Shown one piece after another: positions 1 through 5,299 of a stretch of 5,299 bases of DNA (within the stretch, counting starts at the first letter, position 1; every line of letters begins with the position of its first letter). Below the pieces are notes generated by a model. The model saw only the letters and a list, made by a program, of their open reading frames with translations, did not search any database and was not told where the DNA came from. The stretch lies in the NCBI GenBank assembly GCA_913040875.1, contig CAJWHX010000269.1:1-5299 (forward strand), in the 5' to 3' direction. The stretch is from an uncultured Pseudomonadota bacterium. Lineage in GTDB: Bacteria > Myxococcota > UBA796. Position numbers and translations under genes: made by a program.

Positions 1-2398
1 AGAGTTTATGAACTTCTGCAAAGAGATACTCTACATCAGTAGGACCTACAGACCCTGATGTGTCAAGGATACACAAAAGTTTGGGGTACTCTTTTTGCTT
101 TTTGACCCCTGGTAAACTTTTTGGGAGCTTACGTTCAATGAAGAAGGCATTTTGACCATTAAATTCGTAATATGGGTTTCCAACGAGCATTTGTGGAGGC
201 ACATCATCCCATGTTAGAACGTCCAATAAACTGGTGTTGTGAATCAACCAGACTATCAACTGTGCTGGCAAGATACTCCAAGATATCTCTTCAAGTTCGT
301 ATATACTTGGGAAGTCCTTTTTGATGAAACTCTTTCTGGCTCTTCCAAAATGAGACCAGTTCACCGGTGGAAGAACCTCTGGATACTGATTTGCGATCAT
401 AATAATGATGTTGGGCGGAACTTCACCATGGGCCAGTGGCGTACGGATGATAGAGAATCGAAGCAATATCTCGTTGGGGATTGCTTCCCATGTAGGCCAT
501 TCCCACTCGTCGTGCGTTTCCATCAACAGATAGAGGGTTCTCAGTGGCAATCGTTGCCATTGAATCTTGTTCGAAGCTGAAGTGTTGATGTCGTTGATCT
601 GGCGGACCTTTTCTAGAATGACTTCATCTACGTCGGCCCAAGTTCGATCTGGTAGACTGTTGAGATCGTACTTGGCTAAGTAGGCAAGGGCATCCGCAGA
701 TATTTTTGATGTCGACATCATTTGTCGCATCCAACGGAAATATCGCTTGTTCTTTTTCCGATGCGTGGACTTCTTTGTATATTTACTACTAGACTTTGCA
801 AATACTCTGAGTTTCTTTTTCCAGTCGACGGCGGGTTGTCTGGCTTTAATCCATTCTGCCGATAAATCTAGGATGCTTCCCGGGATACTACCGGCATTCT
901 TTGTGGCACCGATGGCTTGTTGAACCATTTCTTCGATATTTTGCTCTTGAACAGGAAGATCTCCAATTCCTGCTCCGCCAATACCGTCGAGCAATGATTC
1001 ACCAGGTTTACCTTGTCCTTGTTCCTTACCTTGTCCCTTACCGTTAGGGTCGTTCGACCCTGGTTGTCCCTGTCCCCAGCCGCGGTGGTCACTGTGTCCA
1101 GTACCGCTGTTGGCATTGCCGTCTAGAAGTTTCTGCAACTGTTTGCTGGTCTTCTTTTGGTCACGAGCCTTCATCAATAGTTCATAGTATGTCTCTGCGA
1201 CATCATTCTCAGGAAGATTGAGTTCTTTGAAGGTGTGCAAGAAGATTGCGTTGGTTGGCAATCTCCATGGAGAGCCGATGTATTGATTGACCTCTATGTC
1301 AGCGGCGATATTGTACAAATGCTTGTCGGTGAACTTGGGGTTACGCATTTGTATAATGTGTTTCAAAATGATGTGTAGAGCCTCATGTTTTAGGACGGCG
1401 CCACGCTCTGCAATGTCTTTGAGTTCTTGCATAAAGAAGGTTGGGTTCACCGCTAGTAATACATGTTTTTTTAGCAACACGACGCCAGCAGTTGGAAGTG
1501 CATCTGTAATTTCCAAAATGCAACTGTTTAAAAATTCTCCGAAGAAGGGATCTTCACGAAGCATTTTGATGATGATACGTTCAACTTCATCTCGCGCTGA
1601 CTGAAACACTTTAGGATCTGTAGGTGTAATCCCTTGGCGACCAAATACATCTGCAATGGTGTTTTGAGCTGGCTTTGGAAGGTCGTCCAATTCTTGGGCA
1701 CTCAATGATTCTCTCGCCATTACCAACAGGCGGTCGACATCTCGCTCGATGAGTTTCCAAACCATATCTCCAATCGATTCTTTGGAAATGATGGCATCGT
1801 TTACATCTCTATTGATGTGATCACACCATTCTGACGAGCACGATCCATTGCGTAGTTGCAATAATTCTTCGAAGGGTTTAGGGTCGTCGTTCCATTGTTG
1901 AAGTAGGCTTCGATACATCGCTTCGGCTGACATCGCTTTGGATATTTTGGCGAATGTGACATCTTCTCTTGCTATCGTATTGGTATCGACATGACCTGAA
2001 ATAAATCCGTTCGCCTCAATCTCTGCGCAAAAATGAAACAGACGGTCATGAAACGGAGTCCCTTCTTTCAAACACAGAGTTCGGAAAGATCTTTTCCGCT
2101 GTGGATGAGATAAAAAGAAATGCTGTTCGGCATGTCTGAGCATCGCTGAGCAGGCGGGCACATCATCCACAGAGATAACTGTGGGGTTGATGTGTAAGAC
2201 AATACCATTGCGATTGAATACGAGACGTGTTCCACCGATGTGTTTGTTGAAGTGTATTGGGATACGCTCTAGAAGCGCCGCATGAAGTGTGTCAGCTCGA
2301 GAGGCACTAAACATACCCGTTCGCATATGAATGATCGCACGGCTAATTGTCATGCGTGCATTGTCACACACATCGTTCCACTCTTTTTCTTGACTCAT
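1..2398 (-). CDS. DUF2201-type metallopeptidase / VWA-like protein with duplicated peptidase domain and repeat insert (3' end outside window)
   Basis: I read this frame codon by codon from an ATG at 2398-2396 to the left edge. It has no stop, so 799 residues are visible and the C-terminus is missing. Order of parts: residues ~14-168, a degenerate metallopeptidase-like domain (HAEQH 89-93, H98); ~265-410, an intact-looking domain with NPT at 318-320, HEALH 338-342, H347 and AADIEVN 365-371, the pattern of the DUF2201 N-terminal putative zinc peptidase; ~427-480, a Gly/Gln-rich linker; ~524-558, a VDW motif and a strongly basic stretch; ~582-745, Trp/Pro repeats; from ~772, a VWA-like domain opening with the MIDAS motif DTSGS (779-783). 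Family knowledge: these proteins pair with MoxR AAA+ ATPases, as here (46-nt gap, same strand). The start has only a weak GGAA site, but no other ATG/GTG/TTG lies in the gap in this frame. Peptidase activity is inferred from motifs only, and the substrate is unknown. Likely cytoplasmic: no signal peptide or membrane segment seen. Confidence 0.9.
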   Translation of the reverse strand, partial: MSQEKEWNDVCDNARMTISRAIIHMRTGMFSASRADTLHAALLERIPIHFNKHIGGTRLVFNRNGIVLHINPTVISVDDVPACSAMLRHAEQHFFLSHPQRKRSFRTLCLKEGTPFHDRLFHFCAEIEANGFISGHVDTNTIAREDVTFAKISKAMSAEAMYRSLLQQWNDDPKPFEELLQLRNGSCSSEWCDHINRDVNDAIISKESIGDMVWKLIERDVDRLLVMARESLSAQELDDLPKPAQNTIADVFGRQGITPTDPKVFQSARDEVERIIIKMLREDPFFGEFLNSCILEITDALPTAGVVLLKKHVLLAVNPTFFMQELKDIAERGAVLKHEALHIILKHIIQMRNPKFTDKHLYNIAADIEVNQYIGSPWRLPTNAIFLHTFKELNLPENDVAETYYELLMKARDQKKTSKQLQKLLDGNANSGTGHSDHRGWGQGQPGSNDPNGKGQGKEQGQGKPGESLLDGIGGAGIGDLPVQEQNIEEMVQQAIGATKNAGSIPGSILDLSAEWIKARQPAVDWKKKLRVFAKSSSKYTKKSTHRKKNKRYFRWMRQMMSTSKISADALAYLAKYDLNSLPDRTWADVDEVILEKVRQINDINTSASNKIQWQRLPLRTLYLLMETHDEWEWPTWEAIPNEILLRFSIIRTPLAHGEVPPNIIIMIANQYPEVLPPVNWSHFGRARKSFIKKDFPSIYELEEISWSILPAQLIVWLIHNTSLLDVLTWDDVPPQMLVGNPYYEFNGQNAFFIERKLPKSLPGVKKQKEYPKLLCILDTSGSVGPTDVEYLFAEVHKL
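164..655 (-). repeat. Degenerate ~24-residue Trp/Pro repeats inside the VWA protein (residues ~582-745)
   Basis: Translated on the minus strand, this stretch shows about seven units with the pattern W-x-x-(I/L/V)-P-x-x-(I/L/M)-(I/L). The clearest are IQWQRLPLRTLYLL (W614), PTWEAIPNEILLRF (W637), ISWSILPAQLIVWL (W707) and LTWDDVPPQMLV (W730). Weaker units are TWADVDEVILEKV (W587), HGEVPPNIIIMI (His657 in the Trp position) and NWSHFGRARKSFI (W681, no Pro). Spacings of the Trp position are 27, 23, 20, 24, 26 and 23 residues. The units look helical, so a solenoid-like or binding module is a reasonable guess. The repeats lie between the basic segment and the VWA domain, which are usually adjacent in this family. 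I do not recognise the repeat as a named family. Confidence 0.6.
1169..1606 (-). other. Protein domain: DUF2201-type metallopeptidase domain with HEALH (residues ~265-410)
   Basis: This is the canonical copy. It holds an N-terminal helix with AR (268-269), a segment rich in hydrophobics ending in VNPT (317-320), the gluzincin-like motif HEALH (338-342) with a further His at 347, then AADIEVN (365-371) and a closing AETYYELL (401-408). In the family the first two His and Glu are the expected zinc-site and catalytic residues. The Asp in AAD is conserved and may be a further ligand, which is inference. No key residue is missing here, so this copy is the candidate active one. Confidence 0.8.
1895..2359 (-). 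other. Protein domain: degenerate N-terminal copy of the metallopeptidase domain (residues ~14-168)
   Basis: This segment aligns colinearly with the downstream peptidase domain of the same protein. Shared landmarks, first copy versus second: AR followed by a hydrophobic helix (14-15 / 268-269), NPT (71-73 / 318-320), RHAEQHFFLSH versus KHEALHIILKH (88-98 / 337-347), AEIEAN versus ADIEVN (125-130 / 366-371), and AEAMYRSLL versus AETYYELL (158-166 / 401-408). The three His are kept, but the Glu after the first His is Ala, with a Glu one position later. Hydrolysis in the standard way is therefore unlikely, while metal binding remains possible. The duplication is inferred from protein landmarks; I noticed no matching DNA-level repeat. 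Confidence 0.7.
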
Positions 2399-2444
2399 GG
2401 AGATGTTCCGGTTGGTATCGTGTTCAATTAGATATAAATGACCA

Positions 2445-3599
2445 TTACATTGCGTTTAAAACAACGTTGGCTAGTCTAGCGTCACGAAGTAATGGTTTGG
2501 TTTCTTCGGTTTGAGCAAGTAAGTGATGCACTTTGAACTGCATAGATCCCAGCATATCTGGATGCATACAGAACTGAATGAAATTTTCTTTGTGCTTTTC
2601 ATTGTACTTGTATCGATCAGATGAAAGATACAGACAAAGGTTCGAACACATTGTATTCAATAGGTCTGTTCGTTTGTATCCGTCACCAGAGACAACCTGT
2701 TTAATACGAATCGCAACATCCTTCTTGAAATCTTTAGCTTCAAGGATTTCATTCGGAGACAATAATTTACGTTTTACAAACTTGCAGAAGTGCATAAACT
2801 TGTTGATCGTTTCTTCCTCTAGAGTTCCCTTCCCAATAATTTCAATCAATCGGAGGTTCTTTTCGTCATCCAGGTTCTTAAGGGGGGCGATTTGCATAAT
2901 GAATTGTGTAAATGAACGGGCAGTTGTACGGATACCATTTACCGTTTGAGGGTATGTGAGTAAGAACTCGATTCCTCGATTGTCCAGCCCTTTGTTGATG
3001 GCCCATTTTGCCCAGCACTCTGCATCAAATCGCATTGTGATGTGTAGCATACGTGTAAGCATCGCATCATCCATCTCATTGACATCGTAGTCGCCACCTT
3101 CAGGATTGGCCGTGAGGACAATCTGCCAGTTTGGTGGCAATTCCCAAGAGAACAGAGCATGCATTTGTAGAAGCTGCATACACCCTTGAAGGATTCTAGG
3201 TTCTGCACGGTTAAAATCATCAAGGATCAATAGACCTGGTCGGTCTGGGTTTACGTTTGCAAGTGCGGAACTAAGCCATTGTGGTGGTCGATAAACAGTA
3301 TATTCATCGCCACTGTTTGGCATTTCTGGAGTTGGATCATAGGTTTCTGGAATCCCGTGTAGGTCACCCAACTCTTCAAACTGTGCTGGAGCGCAATATA
3401 CATAGGTATAGTCATTTCGACGAGCGAAGTCGATGATGGATTCAGTCTTTCCAATTCCGTGTGTTCCCCACACACAAACCGGTGTCCCACGTTTCCCTGA
3501 ATTTTTTGAGATCCGAGTGTTTTGCTTGATTGCATAGTCCAAGAAATCTTGGATTTCTAACGCATTGAGTTGTGCACCATAGGTTTTTGATTCAGACAC
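2445..3599 (-). CDS. MoxR-type AAA+ ATPase paired with the metallopeptidase/VWA protein
   Basis: This 384-residue AAA+ ATPase has a Walker A motif GTHGIGKT (45-52), a Walker B region LLILDDFNRA (123-132), sensor 1 in LTANPEGG (162-169) and a likely arginine finger at R183 in DDAMLTRM. The segment ILQGCMQLLQ (136-145) after Walker B and the SWELPPNW turn (151-158) are typical of the MoxR branch. Walker B has Asp-Asp where many AAA+ proteins have Asp-Glu; from memory DDF also occurs in this ATPase clade, so it need not mean inactivity. The C-terminal ~170 residues are mostly helical-looking and carry no motif I can name. The start is GTG, fixed by AGGAG six nucleotides upstream. It is the first gene of the leftward operon and its partner starts 46 nt after its TAA. 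Role by family analogy: ATP-driven remodelling together with a VWA protein, in the cytoplasm. The substrate is unknown. Confidence 0.93.
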   Translation of the reverse strand: MSESKTYGAQLNALEIQDFLDYAIKQNTRISKNSGKRGTPVCVWGTHGIGKTESIIDFARRNDYTYVYCAPAQFEELGDLHGIPETYDPTPEMPNSGDEYTVYRPPQWLSSALANVNPDRPGLLILDDFNRAEPRILQGCMQLLQMHALFSWELPPNWQIVLTANPEGGDYDVNEMDDAMLTRMLHITMRFDAECWAKWAINKGLDNRGIEFLLTYPQTVNGIRTTARSFTQFIMQIAPLKNLDDEKNLRLIEIIGKGTLEEETINKFMHFCKFVKRKLLSPNEILEAKDFKKDVAIRIKQVVSGDGYKRTDLLNTMCSNLCLYLSSDRYKYNEKHKENFIQFCMHPDMLGSMQFKVHHLLAQTEETKPLLRDARLANVVLNAM

Positions 3600-3605
3600 G
3601 TGAAA

Positions 3606-3610
3606 CTCCT
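3606..3610 (-). promoter_or_regulatory. Ribosome binding site AGGAG of the AAA+ ATPase gene
   Basis: On the minus strand the sequence reads AGGAGTTTCAC followed directly by GTG. A strong Shine-Dalgarno with a six-nucleotide spacer supports the GTG at 3599-3597 as the start rather than an internal ATG. Confidence 0.8.
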
Positions 3611-3652
3611 GATATTGAGATGGTAAAATGCAATCGTTTACACTGCATAACC

Positions 3653-3682
3653 AATCTAGTCAGGTTTATTTCAACTTGTCAA
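3653..3682 (-). promoter_or_regulatory. Putative sigma70-type promoter of the ATPase/metallopeptidase operon
   Basis: On the minus strand a perfect -35 box TTGACA (3682-3677) is followed after 18 nt by TAGATT (3658-3653), which matches four of six -10 consensus positions. Transcription would begin near 3645 and leave a leader of roughly 45 nt that contains the AGGAG site. No operator repeat was noticed. The call rests on consensus match alone, and the host's sigma-factor preference is unknown. Confidence 0.45.
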
Positions 3683-3726
3683 CCATATGGATGACTTAGT
3701 TGATAATTTTTGATACAAAACATTCT

Positions 3727-5299
3727 ATGATTGTATTTGCCATATTGACAGCGATAGCGGAGCCCATTGTAGTATCTTCCTCTGTTCATATCATAGAGCA
3801 ATCAGGCTTAGAGTGGGTGCACACTGCTGAAATGTCTAAGGAGTCGTTCAATCATTTGACCACAGATTGGTGGAATACACTACCAATTCAGTATCGATTT
3901 GAAACCTTTCCAATGTATTCTGATGACTTATTGAGTCTAGAAGGCGATAGGTTACTTCAGTGGTACATTAATCATGGATGGAGGGATGCTGTTGTCACGT
4001 ATGAGGTGGTACCATATCGGCATCGGTTTCTTTTTCCCGGACCACGAAACCAAGAAGCATATACTGTTGCCTATACAGTATTTTTGGGTGCAGAATGGAC
4101 ACTACAAGAGGTTCGATTTTATGGGCTAGAGAAGGCGAGTGAACGGATACCAAGCCCAAACTTACCCGAGTTCCCAACCACTTGGAGCCGAGAGTTCCAA
4201 AACGATGTAGATGAAAAGATTAGTTTGCAGCTCGGAAAGCGTGGCTATGCAAATCCAGATATCTATTGGCAATCTCAGATTGTTGGAGAGACGGGGCTGG
4301 CATTGGAAGCACATGTCGCATGGGGCGAACAGTACAACTTTGGGACAGTTCAAATACTCAATGATGAAGGTGAAGATTGGCCTCTTGTACACTCCCGATT
4401 GTCTGGAAAAGAGTATACAACGGACAAGGTGAATCTATTGCTGCATCGTTTAGAAGGGCTGCCTTCTGTGGCAACAGTAGACTTGCAGGAGCAGGTGGAT
4501 TCAGAGAATCAAGTGGTCAATTTGATATTTACAGCAACCCCGAACAATACCCGAACGATGCAGGGGGTGGGTGGATTTGCCACCCAGGCCACCGCATGGG
4601 CATTCAATGCTGGGTTTCAGTGGGAGGTGCGAAATAAACGTTCGCCAAGTGTCTTGATGGCTGGTCGTCATACCGGTGGATACAGAACATTCCCGCAAGG
4701 GTGGGATTTTTCTCACGATGGTTGGGCGATGCAACATGAATTGGAGTCCATATGGGCATTGATACCCAAATATGGAGTCAATTTTCTTGCGAAAGGGGAT
4801 GCCCTGTGGGATTTACAGATGGGATACCAAGAGGAACTGCTTCAAGGTGAGGCTGGTTTGCGATTGATACCGCATCCGTATTGGACGTTGGATTGGACCT
4901 ATAGATGGAGTCGACACCATTATTCTGCTGTATCTTCCCAACAAGAAATGTTTGAACGATGGTTTGGGGAAGATAAACTTGCAACTGAAGCATTGAGTTC
5001 GGAGGCCTCGATCGTCATTCGTAGATTGAATCCTGGGCGCGCACTGCTAGAAATGAATGCTATACCCTACGGGACGATCAATGATGCTGTCTTTCAGCGG
5101 ATGCATGTCAAGGGAGAGCATCATACCTATAACGACAGATGGTTGTGGCGCAATCGGATCGAGGTTGGAGTAATCAGGTGGGAAAAACAAGCTCCAAAGA
5201 CCTTGCACAATCGATTCTTTTTGGGGGGAGGGGTGTCTTTACGTGGTTGGGGCTACAATAAAGTACACGTTCCCAATTATCAAGGGAAATACTTTGACG
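3727..5299 (+). CDS. Omp85-family (BamA/TamA-like) outer-membrane protein, C-terminus outside window
   Basis: The frame runs open from an ATG at 3727 to the right edge, giving 524 residues. Residues 2-11 form a short hydrophobic signal core ending in AIA, a plausible signal-peptidase site. Two POTRA-like segments follow: ~55-137 (helix LLQWYINHGWRDAVV, strands TVAYTVFLGAEW and LQEVRFYG) and ~153-215 (LGKRGYANPDIYW, then LALEAHVAWGEQYNFGTVQI); ~220-272 may be a third. Alternating, Trp/Tyr-rich barrel strands begin near 280. FFLGGGVSLRGWGYNKV (497-513) is the loop-6 motif of Omp85 proteins, with R506-G507. Loop 6 lies before the last strands, so I infer that well over 100 residues are missing. 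Family role: assembly or translocation of proteins across the outer membrane. With about three POTRAs it resembles TamA more than five-POTRA BamA, but I would not name it. No Shine-Dalgarno is visible before ATG; an in-frame TTG at 3700 is an alternative start. Confidence 0.85.
   Translation, partial: MIVFAILTAIAEPIVVSSSVHIIEQSGLEWVHTAEMSKESFNHLTTDWWNTLPIQYRFETFPMYSDDLLSLEGDRLLQWYINHGWRDAVVTYEVVPYRHRFLFPGPRNQEAYTVAYTVFLGAEWTLQEVRFYGLEKASERIPSPNLPEFPTTWSREFQNDVDEKISLQLGKRGYANPDIYWQSQIVGETGLALEAHVAWGEQYNFGTVQILNDEGEDWPLVHSRLSGKEYTTDKVNLLLHRLEGLPSVATVDLQEQVDSENQVVNLIFTATPNNTRTMQGVGGFATQATAWAFNAGFQWEVRNKRSPSVLMAGRHTGGYRTFPQGWDFSHDGWAMQHELESIWALIPKYGVNFLAKGDALWDLQMGYQEELLQGEAGLRLIPHPYWTLDWTYRWSRHHYSAVSSQQEMFERWFGEDKLATEALSSEASIVIRRLNPGRALLEMNAIPYGTINDAVFQRMHVKGEHHTYNDRWLWRNRIEVGVIRWEKQAPKTLHNRFFLGGGVSLRGWGYNKVHVPNYQGKYFD

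Larger units (their letters stand above)
3600..3726. other. Divergent intergenic region between ATPase operon and Omp85 gene
   Basis: This is the only sizeable noncoding stretch, 127 bp and fairly AT-rich. It must hold the control signals of both units. The leftward promoter and ribosome binding site are listed separately. For the rightward gene I find only a weak candidate: TTGTCA (3676-3681), which overlaps the leftward -35 box, and GATAAT (3702-3707), with a 20-nt spacer that is too long for a standard promoter. No small RNA, terminator or riboswitch was recognised. Confidence 0.7.

Noticed and set aside
239..580. Plus-strand open frame of 113 codons.
   Set aside because: It lies fully inside the minus-strand metallopeptidase/VWA gene, whose frame shows family motifs on both sides. 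The plus-strand product resembles nothing and has no plausible ribosome site.
164..655. Resemblance of LTWDDVP-type repeats to a short motif I recall from TROVE (Ro60-like) RNA-binding proteins, which also carry a VWA domain.
   Set aside because: The shared pattern is only a few residues, and the family match cannot be tested by eye. A profile search would be needed before claiming RNA binding.
1046..1061. Inverted repeat AGGGTCG-TT-CGACCCT, possible hairpin or terminator.
   Set aside because: It lies inside the coding region for the Gly/Gln-rich linker, has no T-run after it, and is short enough to be chance.
1287..1604. Plus-strand open frame rich in Ser, Met and Cys.
   Set aside because: It is antisense to the HEALH metallopeptidase domain, and its composition is what a reverse reading of that gene would give.
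1..2398. Possible frameshift or gene break, because the protein is about twice the usual family length.
   Set aside because: A codon-by-codon reading shows one uninterrupted frame from 2398 to position 2, with family motifs in the same frame at both ends. The extra length is explained by the duplication and the insert.
2578..2949. Plus-strand frame of 123 codons and two minus-strand frames inside the ATPase gene.
   Set aside because: All overlap the ATPase coding frame, which carries every expected AAA+ motif.
4162..4993. Several short frames on both strands within the Omp85 gene.
   Set aside because: They overlap the frame containing the POTRA-like segments and barrel, and none has recognisable content.

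Overview
The window carries two transcription units that diverge from a 127-bp intergenic region (3600-3726). The host is very probably a Gram-negative, diderm bacterium: the rightward gene encodes an Omp85-type outer-membrane protein with POTRA-like domains and the diagnostic RG motif of barrel loop 6. Base composition looks moderate (visibly below 50% GC). Nothing here fixes the phylum. I see no phage, IS, tRNA, rRNA or CRISPR signal.

Leftward unit (minus strand, 3599 to 1 and beyond). A MoxR-type AAA+ ATPase (384 aa, GTG start with a good AGGAG site) is followed after 46 nt by a very large protein, open at the left edge, with 799 residues visible. This second protein is a DUF2201-type fusion: a zinc-metallopeptidase-like domain with an HEALH motif, a Gly/Gln-rich linker, and a C-terminal VWA-like domain that begins with the MIDAS signature DTSGS just before the window ends. 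ATPase plus metallopeptidase/VWA partner is a recurring bacterial pair. By analogy with other MoxR/VWA systems, the ATPase probably remodels or activates something with the VWA protein as adaptor. The substrate is unknown.

The partner protein is much longer than I expect for the family (roughly 400 aa from memory), and two things explain the excess. First, the N-terminal ~180 residues look like a second, degenerate copy of the metallopeptidase domain (HAEQH in place of HEALH, all three His kept, catalytic Glu position lost). Second, about 200 residues are inserted between the basic segment that normally precedes the VWA domain and the VWA domain itself. This insert contains about seven degenerate ~24-residue repeats of the form W-x-x-(I/L/V)-P-x-x-(I/L/M). 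These are the most unusual features of the window.

Rightward unit (plus strand, 3727 to 5299 and beyond). An Omp85/BamA/TamA-like protein, 524 residues visible, with a short signal peptide, about three POTRA-like domains and a beta-barrel that reaches loop 6 (SLRGW) just before the right edge. Divergence from the ATPase operon is the only link between the two units. A functional connection is possible but not shown.
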